Below are positions 8,569 to 18,253 of a stretch of 64,000 nt of DNA, one piece after another. The stretch comes from Streptomyces sp. NBC_00344. GTDB lineage: Bacteria; Actinomycetota; Actinomycetes; Streptomycetales; Streptomycetaceae. The DNA lies in contig NZ_CP107996.1 in assembly GCF_036088315.1 (NCBI RefSeq), positions 5,761,001-5,825,000 of the forward strand. The letters run 5' to 3'. The position numbers and the translations under genes are program-made. How positions within the stretch are numbered: position 1 is the first letter of the stretch; every line of letters starts with the position of its first letter. The notes beneath the pieces were generated by a model that searched no databases, was not told the origin of the DNA, and was given only the letters and a program-made list of their open reading frames with translations.

Positions 8569-10335
8569 GTGGCAGCCCACGACGACGACATCAACCGCGG
8601 CATCCGGCCCGCGCGAGGGTCTGAGGACCCCGCCGGCCAGGTTGCCTATCTCGAGCAGGAAATCGCCGTCCTGCGCCGCAAGCTCGCCGACTCTCCGCGC
8701 CATACGAGGATTCTCGAAGAGCGGATCGTCGAGCTGCAGACCAATCTGGCGGGCGTGTCCGCTCAGAATGAGCGGCTCGCCAACACACTCCGTGAGGCCC
8801 GCGACCAGATCGTGGCCCTCAAGGAGGAAGTCGACCGGCTCGCACAGCCGCCGGCCGGCTTCGGCGTGTTTCTGCAGGCCAATGAGGACGGTACGTGCGA
8901 CATCTTCACCGGGGGCCGCAAGCTCCGGGTGAATGTCAGTCCCAGCGTCGAGCTCGAAGAGCTCCGGCGTGGCCAGGAAGTCATGCTCAACGAAGCGCTC
9001 AACGTGGTCGAGGCCATGGAATTCGAGCGCGCCGGGGACATCGTCACCCTCAAGGAGATCCTCGAGGACGGCGAGCGCGCCCTGGTGATCGGGCACACCG
9101 ACGAGGAACGGGTGGTGCGGCTCGCCGAGCCACTCCTGGACATCACCATCCGTCCCGGCGACGCCCTGCTGCTCGACTCCCGGTCCGGTTACGTCTATGA
9201 AGTGGTGCCGAAGAGCGAGGTCGAGGAGCTTGTCCTCGAAGAGGTTCCGGACATCGACTACAACAAGATCGGCGGTCTGGGCGACCAGATCGAGCTGATC
9301 CGCGACGCGGTCGAGCTCCCCTACCTCCACCCCGACCTCTTCAAGGAACACGAACTGCGGCCGCCGAAGGGCATCCTGCTCTACGGTCCGCCGGGCTGCG
9401 GCAAGACGCTCATCGCCAAAGCCGTCGCCAACTCCCTTGCCAAGAAAGTCGCCGAGGTCACCGGACAGCCCGCGGGGAAGAGCTACTTCCTCAACATCAA
9501 GGGCCCCGAGCTCCTCAACAAGTACGTCGGCGAGACCGAGCGGCACATCCGGCTGGTCTTCCAGCGTGCGCGGGAGAAGGCGAGTGAGGGCACCCCCGTC
9601 ATCGTCTTCTTCGACGAGATGGAATCCCTCTTCCGCACCCGTGGTTCCGGCGTCAGCTCGGACGTGGAGAACACCATCGTCCCGCAGCTGCTCGCCGAGA
9701 TCGATGGTGTGGAGGGCCTGGAGAACGTCATCGTCATCGGTGCCTCCAACCGCGAGGACATGATCGACCCCGCGATCCTGCGGCCGGGCCGGCTCGACGT
9801 CAAGATCAAGATCGAGCGCCCCGACGCGGAAGCGGCCAGGGACATCTTCGCGAAGTACCTGACGGCATCGCTGCCGCTGCACACGGACGATCTGGCCGAG
9901 CACCGCGACAGCCCGGACGCCACGGTCAGCGGAATGATCCAGTCGGTCGTCGAACGGATGTACACCGAGTCCGAGGAGAACCGCTTCCTCGAGGTCACGT
10001 ACGCCAACGGCGACAAGGAAGTCCTTTACTTCAAGGACTTCAATTCGGGCGCGATGATCCAGAACATCGTCGACCGGGCCAAGAAGATGGCCATCAAGGC
10101 CTTCCTCGACCAGGGGCAGAAGGGTCTCCGGGTCTCCCATCTCCTCCAGGCATGCGTGGACGAGTTCAAGGAGAACGAGGACCTGCCGAACACCACCAAC
10201 CCGGACGACTGGGCCCGAATCTCCGGCAAGAAGGGCGAGCGGATCGTGTTCATCCGTACCCTTGTCACTGGAAAACAGGGCGCGGACACCGGACGCTCCA
10301 TCGACACGGTGGCAAACACCGGTCAGTACCTGTAA
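8569..10335 (+). CDS. arc: Proteasome-associated AAA ATPase ARC (Mpa homologue)
   Basis: A 588-residue hexameric ATPase that recognises pupylated proteins, unfolds them and threads them into the 20S proteasome. An N-terminal coiled coil (about residues 25-95), which binds Pup, is followed by double OB-fold domains and an AAA module with Walker A 'GPPGCGKT' at about 273-280, Walker B 'FFDEME' and a sensor/arginine region. The C-terminus is Gln-Tyr-Leu, the gate-opening tail needed for docking on the alpha ring. The GTG start is chosen for GGAGGAGG eight or so bases upstream; in-frame TTG/GTG codons further up overlap this site. A rho-independent terminator follows, so dop is probably transcribed separately. 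Confidence 0.97.
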   Translation: MAAHDDDINRGIRPARGSEDPAGQVAYLEQEIAVLRRKLADSPRHTRILEERIVELQTNLAGVSAQNERLANTLREARDQIVALKEEVDRLAQPPAGFGVFLQANEDGTCDIFTGGRKLRVNVSPSVELEELRRGQEVMLNEALNVVEAMEFERAGDIVTLKEILEDGERALVIGHTDEERVVRLAEPLLDITIRPGDALLLDSRSGYVYEVVPKSEVEELVLEEVPDIDYNKIGGLGDQIELIRDAVELPYLHPDLFKEHELRPPKGILLYGPPGCGKTLIAKAVANSLAKKVAEVTGQPAGKSYFLNIKGPELLNKYVGETERHIRLVFQRAREKASEGTPVIVFFDEMESLFRTRGSGVSSDVENTIVPQLLAEIDGVEGLENVIVIGASNREDMIDPAILRPGRLDVKIKIERPDAEAARDIFAKYLTASLPLHTDDLAEHRDSPDATVSGMIQSVVERMYTESEENRFLEVTYANGDKEVLYFKDFNSGAMIQNIVDRAKKMAIKAFLDQGQKGLRVSHLLQACVDEFKENEDLPNTTNPDDWARISGKKGERIVFIRTLVTGKQGADTGRSIDTVANTGQYL

Positions 10336-10341
10336 AAGACA

Positions 10342-10389
10342 GGGCGGCTGCGGGTCCCCTCTGCGGGTACCCGCGGCCGCCCCGTTTTT
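10342..10389 (+). terminator. Intrinsic terminator after arc
   Basis: A 14-bp stem (10342-10355 with 10369-10382, one G-U pair) with a 13-nt loop, followed by CGTTTTTC. It directly follows the arc stop codon. Confidence 0.85.
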
Positions 10390-10571
10390 CGGCCTTTGGG
10401 CCGCGGGGACAGCAATGCCTGTAATGATCTCCCCACCGGCGCAGAGGCGTTCTAGGCTCGTCCGTACCACCGAGTCGCGCAGTGCGCGGACGGGCGACCG
10501 CGCACGCACCGGAGAATGAGCGGTACTTGAGCTGCGCCCCGCGAGGGGCGCTGCCGGGCAAGGAGGGCCGC

Positions 10572-12083
10572 ATGACCGTACGGCGAGTAATGGGCATCGA
10601 GACGGAGTACGGCATCTCCGTCCCGGGTCACCCGAACGCCAATGCCATGCTCACCTCGTCCCAGATCGTCAACGCCTACGCGGCGGCGATGCACCGGGCC
10701 CGGCGGGCCCGCTGGGATTTCGAGGAGGAGAATCCGCTGCGGGACGCGCGAGGCTTCGACCTCGCCCGTGACACCGCCGACAGCAGCCAGCTGACCGACG
10801 AGGACATCGGCCTGGCCAACGTCATCCTCACCAACGGTGCGCGCCTCTACGTCGACCACGCCCACCCCGAGTACAGCTCGCCAGAGATCACCAATCCCCT
10901 CGACGCGGTCCTCTGGGACAAGGCCGGCGAGCGCATCATGGCGGAGGCCGCCGAGCTGGCGGCGCAGGTTCCCGGCGCCCTGCCGATCCACCTCTACAAG
11001 AACAACACGGACAACAAGGGCGCGTCGTACGGCACGCACGAGAACTACCTGATGAAGCGGGAGACGCCGTTCTCGGACATCGTGCGCCATCTGACGCCGT
11101 TCTTCGTCTCCCGCCAGGTCGTCACCGGCGCCGGACGGGTCGGTATCGGCCAGGACGGCCACGAGCACGGCTTCCAGATCAGCCAGCGGGCGGACTACTT
11201 CGAGGTCGAGGTGGGTCTGGAGACCACGCTCAAGCGGCCGATCATCAACACCAGGGACGAGCCGCACTCGGACGCCGAGAAGTACCGCCGGCTGCACGTG
11301 ATCATCGGCGACGCGAATCTCTCGGAGATCTCGACCTATCTCAAGCTCGGCACGACGTCCCTGGTGCTCGCGATGATCGAGGACGGCTTCATCAACGTGG
11401 ACCTGGCCGTCGATCAGCCGGTCCGCACCCTGCACCAGGTCTCCCACGACCCGACCCTGCGGCAGCTGGTCACGCTGCGTAGCGGCCGGACCCTCACCGC
11501 AGTACAGCTCCAGATGGAGTACTTCGAGCTGGCCAGGAAGTACGTCGAGGAGCGTTACGGCGTGGACGCGGACGACCAGACCAAGGACGTCCTGGGCCGC
11601 TGGGAGGACGTGCTGAACCGCCTGGAGACCGATCCCATGAGCCTCTCGGGCGAGCTCGACTGGATCACCAAGAGGGAGATCCTGGAGGGCTACCGGCGTC
11701 GCGACAACGTGGAGTGGGACGCCGCCAGGCTGCATCTGGTGGATCTCCAGTACGCGGACGTCAGGCCCGAGAAGGGCCTGTACAACCGCCTGGTGGCCCG
11801 CAACAGGATGAAGCGCATCCTGGACGAGCCGGCGGTCATGAGGGCCCGGACGAACCCTCCTGAGGACACCAGGGCCTATTTCCGCGGCCGCTGCCTCGAG
11901 CAGTACGCCGACGACGTGGCCGCCGCGTCCTGGGACTCGGTGATCTTCGATCTTCCCGGCCGGGACACCCTGCAGCGGGTGCCCACGCTGGAGCCGCTGC
12001 GGGGGACACGCAACCACGTCAAGGAGCTTCTGGACCGGTGCCGCACCGCGGAGGACCTGGTCCGGGTGCTCTCCGGAGGCTGA
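10572..12083 (+). CDS. dop: Pup deamidase/depupylase Dop
   Basis: A 503-residue member of the carboxylate-amine ligase-like family that, instead of ligating, cleaves Pup from substrates and, where needed, deamidates Pup-Gln. The N-terminal 'GIETEYG' forms the nucleotide/Mg site. Catalytic Asp95 lies in '[14 protein letters not shown]', the same number as in the mycobacterial enzyme. The roughly 40-residue Dop-loop before it (about 45-85) distinguishes it from PafA, which lacks this loop further downstream in this window. The ATG has AAGGAGG five bases upstream. It is followed by pup after a 148-bp gap with tandem repeats. Because the Pup encoded here ends in Glu, the deamidase step looks dispensable and Dop probably acts mainly as a depupylase. 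Confidence 0.96.
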   Translation: MTVRRVMGIETEYGISVPGHPNANAMLTSSQIVNAYAAAMHRARRARWDFEEENPLRDARGFDLARDTADSSQLTDEDIGLANVILTNGARLYVDHAHPEYSSPEITNPLDAVLWDKAGERIMAEAAELAAQVPGALPIHLYKNNTDNKGASYGTHENYLMKRETPFSDIVRHLTPFFVSRQVVTGAGRVGIGQDGHEHGFQISQRADYFEVEVGLETTLKRPIINTRDEPHSDAEKYRRLHVIIGDANLSEISTYLKLGTTSLVLAMIEDGFINVDLAVDQPVRTLHQVSHDPTLRQLVTLRSGRTLTAVQLQMEYFELARKYVEERYGVDADDQTKDVLGRWEDVLNRLETDPMSLSGELDWITKREILEGYRRRDNVEWDAARLHLVDLQYADVRPEKGLYNRLVARNRMKRILDEPAVMRARTNPPEDTRAYFRGRCLEQYADDVAAASWDSVIFDLPGRDTLQRVPTLEPLRGTRNHVKELLDRCRTAEDLVRVLSGG

Positions 12084-12163
12084 AAAGGCCGAGGTGTGGG
12101 AATCATCGAGATGGGTCCCGGACGTTGAGGGAAGTGCGAGGCCAATGTCGGACCCCGCTTGTA

Positions 12164-12202
12164 GGGTCTGATCAAGAGGGTCTGATCAAGCGGGTCTGAT
12201 CA
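12164..12202. repeat. Three tandem 14-bp repeats upstream of pup
   Basis: The unit gggtctgatcaag(a/c) occurs at 12164, 12178 and 12192; the third copy diverges after gggtctgatca. Each contains the palindrome TGATCA, so three palindromes are spaced exactly 14 bp apart. They end about 30 bp before the pup start, inside its promoter/leader region. Confidence 0.8.
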
Positions 12203-12231
12203 GTTACATCGAACCGAGCGGGGTGAGGTAG

Positions 12232-12450
12232 ATGGCGACCAAGGACACCGGCGGCGGACAGCAGAAGGCGACGCGCAGCACCGAGGAGACCGAGGAGCAG
12301 GCGCCGGAGGCGCAGGGCTCGGAGGACCTCAAGGAGCGCCAGGAGAAGCTCTCGGACGACGTCGACTCGGTTCTCGACGAGATCGACGACGTGCTCGAGG
12401 AGAACGCCGAGGACTTCGTTCGGTCATTTGTCCAAAAGGGCGGCGAGTAA
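12232..12450 (+). CDS. pup: Prokaryotic ubiquitin-like protein Pup, encoded with C-terminal Glu
   Basis: A 72-residue, largely disordered protein that is attached through its C-terminal glutamate side chain to substrate lysines by PafA, marking them for the proteasome. The central region ('DLKERQEKLSDDVDSVLDEIDDVL') is the helix that binds the Arc coiled coil. The last codons read GGC GGC GAG TAA, so the protein ends Gly-Gly-Glu, not Gly-Gly-Gln as in Mycobacterium. It is thus ready for ligation without deamidation. The ATG follows GTGAGG. It heads the pup-prcB-prcA unit, with a 148-bp gap to prcB. Confidence 0.97.
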   Translation: MATKDTGGGQQKATRSTEETEEQAPEAQGSEDLKERQEKLSDDVDSVLDEIDDVLEENAEDFVRSFVQKGGE

Positions 12451-12598
12451 GGCGCGTTGTCCCTGCCGGTGCCGTCGCCGAAAAGCCGACGGCACCGGCG
12501 CGGATGACCGCCGCGGGCGCGGGTAAGGTCCGTGCACAGATCACAAGATCGGCCCGGCCGTCAGAAGGCGGGGCCGCCGCCCATCCGGAAGGAAACGC

Positions 12599-13444
12599 GT
12601 GGAAGCCAACCCTCGTAGCACCGGGCGACTGCCGGCCGCCTTCCTGACGCCGGGCTCGTCCTCCTTCATGGACTTCCTGTCGGACCACTCGCCCGAGATC
12701 CTGCCGGGCAAGCGTGCGCTGCCGCCCGTGCAGGGTGCGTTCGAGGCGCCGCACGGGACGACGATCGTGGCCGCGACGTTCCCGGGCGGGGTCGTCCTCG
12801 CCGGTGACCGCCGGGCGACCATGGGGAACATGATCGCCCAGCGCGACATCGAGAAGGTCTTTCCGGCCGACGAGTACTCGGCAGTCGGTATCGCGGGCAC
12901 CGCCGGCCTCGCGGTGGAGATGGTCAAGCTGTTCCAGCTCGAGCTGGAACACTTCGAAAAGGTGGAGGGCACCACGCTCTCCCTGGAGGGCAAGGCCAAC
13001 CGGCTCTCCACCATGATCCGCGGCAATCTCTCCATGGCCATGCAGGGGCTCGCCGTGGTTCCGCTCTTCGCCGGATACGACGTCGACCGTGAGAAGGGCC
13101 GCATCTTCTCCTACGACGTCACGGGCGGACGGTCCGAGGAAGCCGGTTACGCCTCGACCGGCTCCGGCTCGATCTTCGCGCGCGGCTCCATGAAGAAGCT
13201 GTACCGCGACGATCTGACGGAGCAGGAGGTGACCACCCTGGTCGTGCAGGCGCTGTACGACGCAGCCGACGACGACTCGGCGACGGGCGGCCCCGATGTG
13301 GCCCGCCGCATCTATCCGATCGTCACCGTCATCACGGATGAAGGCTTCCGCAGGCTGACCGACGAGGAGGGCGCCGAGATCGCCCGTTCGATCCTCGAGC
13401 GGCGTCTGGAGCAGCCCGACGGCCCGCGCGCCCCGCTGCTCTGA
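12599..13444 (+). CDS. prcB: Proteasome beta subunit PrcB
   Basis: A 281-residue precursor of the catalytic 20S beta subunit. A 53-residue propeptide ends at 'EAPHG', and autocleavage exposes Thr54 ('TTIVAATF') as the N-terminal nucleophile. Conserved partners include the Asp in '[10 protein letters not shown]' and Lys in 'DIEKVF', giving the Thr-Asp-Lys set of the N-terminal nucleophile hydrolases. Length fits actinobacterial PrcB. The GTG start has AAGGA upstream. prcA follows 45 bp later, and the two are expected to be co-translated in equal amounts for the alpha7-beta7-beta7-alpha7 barrel. Confidence 0.97.
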   Translation: MEANPRSTGRLPAAFLTPGSSSFMDFLSDHSPEILPGKRALPPVQGAFEAPHGTTIVAATFPGGVVLAGDRRATMGNMIAQRDIEKVFPADEYSAVGIAGTAGLAVEMVKLFQLELEHFEKVEGTTLSLEGKANRLSTMIRGNLSMAMQGLAVVPLFAGYDVDREKGRIFSYDVTGGRSEEAGYASTGSGSIFARGSMKKLYRDDLTEQEVTTLVVQALYDAADDDSATGGPDVARRIYPIVTVITDEGFRRLTDEEGAEIARSILERRLEQPDGPRAPLL

Positions 13445-13489
13445 GGTCTTCCGATGCACTCGTCACTGACAGAAAGGGACGGATAGCCG

Positions 13490-14242
13490 GTGTCGACGCC
13501 GTTCTATGTCTCACCTCAGCAGGCCATGGCGGACCGGGCGGAATACGCCCGGAAAGGCATCGCCCGTGGTCGCAGCCTGGTTGTGCTGCAGTATGCCGAC
13601 GGCATTGTGTTCGTCGGCGAGAACCCGTCCCGTGCGCTGCACAAGTTCAGCGAGATCTACGACCGGATCGGCTTCGCGGCCGCCGGCAAGTACAACGAGT
13701 ACGAGAATCTGCGGATCGGCGGAGTGCGCTACGCGGATCTGCGCGGATACACCTATGACCGTGACGATGTGACGGCGCGTGGCCTCGCCAACGTCTACGC
13801 GCAGACCCTCGGCACGATCTTCTCCAGCGCGGCCGAGAAGCCGTACGAGGTGGAGCTTGTCGTGGCCGAGGTGGGCGCCGATCCGGAAGGCGACCAGATC
13901 TACCGGCTGCCGCACGACGGCTCGATCGTGGACGAACACGGTTCGGTCGCGGTCGGCGGCAACGCCGAGACCATCAGTACCTTCCTCGACCAGCGGCACC
14001 GCGACGGTATGACTCTCGCCGAGGCGCTGAAGCTGGCCGTACAGGCCCTCTCGCGGGACACCAACGGGGGCGAGCGGGAAATCCCCGCCGAGCGACTGGA
14101 AGTGGCCGTGCTGGACCGCACGCGGCCCCAGAAGCGGAAGTTCAAGCGCATCGTGGGCCGTCAGCTGTCCCGGCTGCTGGCCGCGGACGACGCGGCTGTC
14201 ACCGAGACCGACGCCCCGTCCGACGAGGAAGAAGAGGAGTAG
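13490..14242 (+). CDS. prcA: Proteasome alpha subunit PrcA
   Basis: A 250-residue alpha subunit forming the outer gated rings of the 20S proteasome. The N-terminus '[23 protein letters not shown]' is the gating segment typical of bacterial alpha subunits. The body has the same fold as PrcB but no catalytic Thr. The C-terminus is a very acidic tail ([10 protein letters not shown]), a feature of Streptomyces PrcA. The GTG start follows AAAGGGA. It is last in the pup-prcB-prcA unit and ends before a hairpin shared with the convergent LacI gene. Confidence 0.97.
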   Translation: MSTPFYVSPQQAMADRAEYARKGIARGRSLVVLQYADGIVFVGENPSRALHKFSEIYDRIGFAAAGKYNEYENLRIGGVRYADLRGYTYDRDDVTARGLANVYAQTLGTIFSSAAEKPYEVELVVAEVGADPEGDQIYRLPHDGSIVDEHGSVAVGGNAETISTFLDQRHRDGMTLAEALKLAVQALSRDTNGGEREIPAERLEVAVLDRTRPQKRKFKRIVGRQLSRLLAADDAAVTETDAPSDEEEEE

Positions 14243-14258
14243 CCGCACCCGGCTTCCC

Positions 14259-14301
14259 GCCCGGCGCCCCGGACCGTACGCACGGTTCCGGGGCGCCGGG
14301 C
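14259..14301. terminator. Bidirectional terminator between prcA and the LacI regulator
   Basis: An inverted repeat of about 19 bp with one bulged T (14259-14277 against 14282-14301), loop ACGC. It lies between two converging genes and ends both. Confidence 0.8.
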
Positions 14302-14318
14302 GTGGTGCCGGTGCCCCG

Positions 14319-15359
14319 TCACCCGGGCGGTGGCGCCGTCGAGCCGCGGACCAGGAGTGCGACCGGCAGATCGCCGTTCTCCGGCTGCCTGCCGTCCAGT
14401 ACGGCGAGCAGCGCCGTCATACCGCGGCGGCCGATGTCCTCGGCAGGCAGCGCCACCGTGGTGAGCTCCGGTTCCACGGCGGTGGCGAGCGCGAGGTCGT
14501 CGAACCCGGTGACGGAGAGATCCTCGGGCACCCGCAGCCCGAGCCGCCGGGCGGCCTTGCAGGCACCGGCGGCGAGGATGTCGTCGTCACAGATCACCGC
14601 GGTGGGGCGGGGCTCCGGGCCGCTGAGCGCGCGTTCCGCGGCCCGCCGTGCGGCATCGACGTTCAGCGCCGCTGCGACCGTACGCACCTCCGTGCCGCGC
14701 AGGGCGGCGCGCAACGCTTCGGCGCGTACATCGAAGGTCCAGGAGTCGACGTCCGGCGCGAGGTGCAGGAACCGGCGGTGCCCGAGGGCGAGCAGATGGC
14801 CCGTCACCTGGCGCATCCCGTCCGCGATGTCCAGATTCACGTGGGCGGCGGCTCCGGGCTGGGCCGGATCGCTGTCGAGCATCACCAGGGGCAGCTCGGA
14901 ACCCTGGATGGCGGTCAGTGCGCCGACCGCCATGGAGGAGGCGATGACTCCGTCCAGCGCGGTCCGGGCCGAGGCGAAGGGGTCCCTGGCCGGCCCCACC
15001 CCCTCGGGTGACGGGTAGAGGACCACCCCGAAGCCGTGTTCCGCTGCGGTCGCGGCGGCCCCCGTGTACACCCTGGCGAAGAACTCGTTGGTGAGCGCCG
15101 GGACGACGAGCAGCACGGTACGCGTGCTGCCCAGTCGCAGGTTGCGGGCCGCGATATTGGGCCGGTAGCCCAGCTGGCCGGCCGCGTCCCGGACCAGCCC
15201 CGCGGTGCGCTCGGACACCCGGCCGCGCCATTTGTCGCCCAGCACCAGGGAGACGGTGGCCTGCGACACACCGGCGGCGCGCGCCACATCGCGGCTGGTG
15301 GGGCGGGCCGGCCCGGTATGCGCCGGGCTCGTCGCTCGGGCGTCCACTCGGTCCTCCAC
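14319..15359 (-). CDS. LacI-family transcriptional regulator
   Basis: A LacI-type repressor of about 346 residues. The N-terminal helix-turn-helix plus hinge reads 'TSRDVARAAGVSQATVSLVL', followed by a periplasmic-binding-like effector domain ('VVPALTNEFFARVYTGA', 'PTAVICDDDILAAGACKAA', 'VTGFDDLALATA'). The start is uncertain: GTG at 15359 gives normal family length, while an ATG at 15419 lies only three bases from the operator and would be nearly leaderless. The frame stays open far upstream, but that part is antisense to the MFS gene. It is divergent from the MFS exporter, with a perfect inverted repeat between them. The effector is unknown, perhaps the transported compound. Confidence 0.9.
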   Translation of the reverse strand: MEDRVDARATSPAHTGPARPTSRDVARAAGVSQATVSLVLGDKWRGRVSERTAGLVRDAAGQLGYRPNIAARNLRLGSTRTVLLVVPALTNEFFARVYTGAAATAAEHGFGVVLYPSPEGVGPARDPFASARTALDGVIASSMAVGALTAIQGSELPLVMLDSDPAQPGAAAHVNLDIADGMRQVTGHLLALGHRRFLHLAPDVDSWTFDVRAEALRAALRGTEVRTVAAALNVDAARRAAERALSGPEPRPTAVICDDDILAAGACKAARRLGLRVPEDLSVTGFDDLALATAVEPELTTVALPAEDIGRRGMTALLAVLDGRQPENGDLPVALLVRGSTAPPPG

Positions 15360-15421
15360 TCGGCCGGCCCCCGGCCCGCATCTGGTGTGCGGTCGTCTGG
15401 ACCCGCGGTCAGGGCTCATGG

Positions 15422-15448
15422 TACGTATAACCCGGGAAGTTATACGTA
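15422..15448. promoter_or_regulatory. Probable LacI-family operator in the divergent control region
   Basis: Perfect 10-bp arms tacgtataac (15422-15431) and gttatacgta (15439-15448) with a 7-bp spacer. The AT-rich arms stand out in GC-rich DNA and contain TATAAC/TATACG -10-like hexamers. Placed between the regulator and the MFS gene, it could let one protein control both. Confidence 0.7.
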
Positions 15449-15485
15449 ACACTTCGGCTATCGGCCGGGGAGACAAGGGGCGGAC

Positions 15486-16745
15486 ATGGCTGCGGGCTAC
15501 GCGGAACTCCTCGGCACCAGGCATGTGACGCGGCTGCTGACCGGCACCCTCGTCGGCCGGCTGCCCAATGCGACGGCCGCGATCGCCGTGGTGCTCTTCG
15601 TCCGCGCCGAAGGCGGCAGCTACTCCCTCGCCGGGCTGCTCTCGGCCGTCTACGGGCTGGCGACGGCCGTCGGGCAGCCGCTGCTCGGCCGCGCCGTGGA
15701 CCACTACGGACAACCCCGGGTGATGCTGCCGGCGGCGGTGGTGTCGGCGCTCGGCATGGTGCTGTTCGCGGCGGTGGGGACCGATCCCGTTCCCCTCGCG
15801 GTCGCCGCTGTCCTGGTGTCCGGCCTCTTCACGCCGCCGCTGGAAGGTGGGTTGCGTGCCCTGTGGCCCAGTGTTCTGAAGCGGGAGGACCGGGTGCACG
15901 CCGCCTATGCCATGGACGCGGTGGCGCAGGAGGTGATGTTCACCGCGGGACCGCTGCTGATCACCCTGGCGGTGGCGCTGTGGTCCGAGGCGACCGCCCT
16001 GGTGGCGGTCAACGTACTCGGCGTGCTCGGCGCGCTCTCGGTCGTCGTCTCGGAGCCCTCGCGCACCTGGCGCTCGGCGCCGCGCGAGGCCCACTGGCTG
16101 GGGGCACTGCGCTCGAAGGGCCTGCTCGCCCTGCTCGGTGCCTTCTTCTTCATCGGCCTGGCACTCGGCTCGATCACGGTCGCGGCCGTCGCCTATGCCG
16201 ACGACCACGGCGGCGACGCGGTGTACGGGGTACTGATGGCAGCGATCGGTCTCGGCGCCCTCGTCGGGGGACTGGTGTACGGCGCCCGGCAGTGGCCCGG
16301 CGCGCCCGAGAAGCGGCTGCGGATCGTCGTCGGCTGCCTGGCGCTGGGCTATCTGCCACTGATGTCCGCACCGGGTGCGACCGCGATGACCGCCCTGATG
16401 ACGCTGGCCGGGGTGTCCCTGGCGCCCGCCATCGCCTGTGCCTTCATTGTCGTCGACCGGCACGCTCCGCGCGGCACGGTGACGGAGGCGTTCTCCTGGC
16501 TGGTCACCACTTTCGGCGTAGGCGCCGCACTGGGAACGGCCGTTGCGGGGCCGGCCGTGGAAGTCGGTGGTGTGGCCGCGGGGTTCGCCTCGGCGGGTGC
16601 CGGAGGAATCGCCGCTCTGCTCGTCCTGATGGCCACCCAGCGGGTCCTCGCAGCTCCCGGCGATATGGGTTCCGTCGTGGCCGCTTCCGAAAATGATCGG
16701 AACGGGGCAGCCGAACCCGGTTTCAGGACAGGCCATCAGGCGTAA
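15486..16745 (+). CDS. MFS transporter
   Basis: A 419-residue major facilitator superfamily membrane protein with about twelve hydrophobic segments in two halves. The first intracellular loop carries the family signature 'GRAVDHYGQPRVM' (variant of GxLaDrxGrkr). No soluble domain is present. It resembles drug/metabolite exporters of the actinobacterial type, but the substrate is not predictable. The ATG follows AAGGGG. It is divergent from the LacI gene with a palindromic operator between them, suggesting repression by that regulator. Its stop codon overlaps the -10 box of pafA. The pair separates prcBA from pafA. Confidence 0.88.
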   Translation: MAAGYAELLGTRHVTRLLTGTLVGRLPNATAAIAVVLFVRAEGGSYSLAGLLSAVYGLATAVGQPLLGRAVDHYGQPRVMLPAAVVSALGMVLFAAVGTDPVPLAVAAVLVSGLFTPPLEGGLRALWPSVLKREDRVHAAYAMDAVAQEVMFTAGPLLITLAVALWSEATALVAVNVLGVLGALSVVVSEPSRTWRSAPREAHWLGALRSKGLLALLGAFFFIGLALGSITVAAVAYADDHGGDAVYGVLMAAIGLGALVGGLVYGARQWPGAPEKRLRIVVGCLALGYLPLMSAPGATAMTALMTLAGVSLAPAIACAFIVVDRHAPRGTVTEAFSWLVTTFGVGAALGTAVAGPAVEVGGVAAGFASAGAGGIAALLVLMATQRVLAAPGDMGSVVAASENDRNGAAEPGFRTGHQA

Positions 16746-16754
16746 TGTTCAGTC

Positions 16755-18116
16755 ATGGACCGCCGCATTTTCGGGCTGGAGAACGAGTACGGCGTCACGT
16801 GCACATTCAGGGGACAGCGCCGACTGTCCCCTGACGAAGTGGCGCGCTACCTCTTCCGCCGTGTTGTGTCATGGGGCCGCAGCAGCAATGTCTTCCTGCG
16901 GAACGGCGCCCGCCTCTACCTCGACGTGGGATCGCATCCGGAATACGCAACTCCCGAGTGCGACAACGTGGCTGAACTGGTCACCCACGACAAGGCCGGC
17001 GAGCGCATTCTCGAAGGCCTGCTCGTCGATGCCGAACGCCGCCTGCACGAGGAGGGAATCGCGGGCGACGTCTATCTCTTCAAGAACAACACCGACTCGG
17101 CGGGAAACTCCTACGGCTGCCACGAGAACTATCTCGTCGCCCGCCACGGAGAGTTCTCCCGGCTCGCGGACATTCTCATTCCGTTCCTCGTCACCCGCCA
17201 ATTGCTCTGCGGTGCCGGCAAGGTGCTGCAGACTCCGCGCGGAGCGGTCTACTGCGTGAGCCAGCGTGCGGAGCACATCTGGGAAGGTGTCAGTTCCGCC
17301 ACCACCCGCTCCCGTCCGATCATCAACACCCGCGACGAGCCGCATGCGGACGCCGAGCGCTACCGCAGGCTGCATGTCATCGTCGGCGACTCGAACATGT
17401 CCGAGACGACCATGATGCTCAAGGTCGGCGCCACCGACCTGGTGCTGCGCATGATCGAGGCCGGCACGGTGATGCGCGATCTGACCCTGGAGAACCCGAT
17501 CAGGGCCATCCGCGAGGTCAGCCATGACATCACCGGCCGCCGCAAGGTGCGGCTCGCCAGCGGTCGTGAGGCGTCGGCGCTCGAAGTGCAGCGCGAGTAC
17601 TACGACAAGGCCGTGGACTTCGTGGAGCGCCGCGGCATCCGTACCGGCCAGGTCGAGCAGGTGCTGGAGCTCTGGGGCCGCACGCTCGACGCGATCGAGT
17701 CCGAGGAACTCGACCGGATCGGAACCGAGATCGACTGGGTGATGAAATACCAGCTCATCGAGCGGTACCGGGACAAGCACAACATGACCATGTCGAATCC
17801 GCGGGTCGCCCAGATAGACCTCGCGTACCACGACATCCACCGCAGGCGCGGGCTGTACTACCTGTTGGAGAAGCGGGGGCAGGCCGCCAGGATCTGCAAC
17901 GACCTGAAGATCTTCGAGGGCAAGTCGGTGCCCCCGCAGACCACCAGGGCGCGGCTGCGCGGTGATTTCATCCGCCGCGCACAGGAGCAGCGGCGGGACT
18001 TCACCGTCGACTGGGTGCATCTCAAGCTCAATGACCAGGCGCAGCGCACCGTGCTCTGCAAGGACCCGTTCAGGTCGGTCGACGACAGGGTGGAGAAGCT
18101 CATCGCCGGGATGTGA
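16755..18116 (+). CDS. pafA: Pup-protein ligase PafA
   Basis: A 453-residue ligase that uses ATP to join the C-terminal Glu of Pup to a lysine of the target, via a gamma-glutamyl phosphate. The N-terminal '[12 protein letters not shown]' and catalytic-base Asp57 in '[15 protein letters not shown]' align with Dop upstream, while the Dop-loop is absent (453 against 503 residues). The family is related to glutamine synthetase and gamma-glutamyl-cysteine ligase. The ATG is six bases after TAATGT (16743-16748), so the transcript is probably leaderless with its promoter inside the end of the MFS gene. A very strong hairpin follows. Confidence 0.97.
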   Translation: MDRRIFGLENEYGVTCTFRGQRRLSPDEVARYLFRRVVSWGRSSNVFLRNGARLYLDVGSHPEYATPECDNVAELVTHDKAGERILEGLLVDAERRLHEEGIAGDVYLFKNNTDSAGNSYGCHENYLVARHGEFSRLADILIPFLVTRQLLCGAGKVLQTPRGAVYCVSQRAEHIWEGVSSATTRSRPIINTRDEPHADAERYRRLHVIVGDSNMSETTMMLKVGATDLVLRMIEAGTVMRDLTLENPIRAIREVSHDITGRRKVRLASGREASALEVQREYYDKAVDFVERRGIRTGQVEQVLELWGRTLDAIESEELDRIGTEIDWVMKYQLIERYRDKHNMTMSNPRVAQIDLAYHDIHRRRGLYYLLEKRGQAARICNDLKIFEGKSVPPQTTRARLRGDFIRRAQEQRRDFTVDWVHLKLNDQAQRTVLCKDPFRSVDDRVEKLIAGM

Positions 18117-18133
18117 CCGTCCTCGCGCAACAC

Positions 18134-18175
18134 ACGCAGGAGCCCCGCACACAGAGATGTGCGGGGCTCCTGCGT
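18134..18175 (+). terminator. Intrinsic terminator after pafA
   Basis: A perfect 18-bp inverted repeat (acgcaggagccccgcaca at 18134-18151 with 18158-18175), loop CAGAGA. It lies 17 bp after the pafA stop codon. Confidence 0.85.
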
Positions 18176-18253
18176 CTGCCGTAAACCCGTGTGGTGGACA
18201 CGGCGTCGTAGAGTGGCGGCCACTGACATCCCAGCTACCCCCCGAGGACCATT

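Noticed and set aside
12164..12202. CRISPR-like or attachment-site array
   Set aside because: Units of 14 bp are directly adjacent without spacers, and no cas, integrase or tRNA gene is nearby.
15420..16736. N-terminal extension of the LacI frame to 805 residues through the MFS gene
   Set aside because: The extension is low-complexity antisense of the MFS gene; the helix-turn-helix must be near the N-terminus in LacI proteins.
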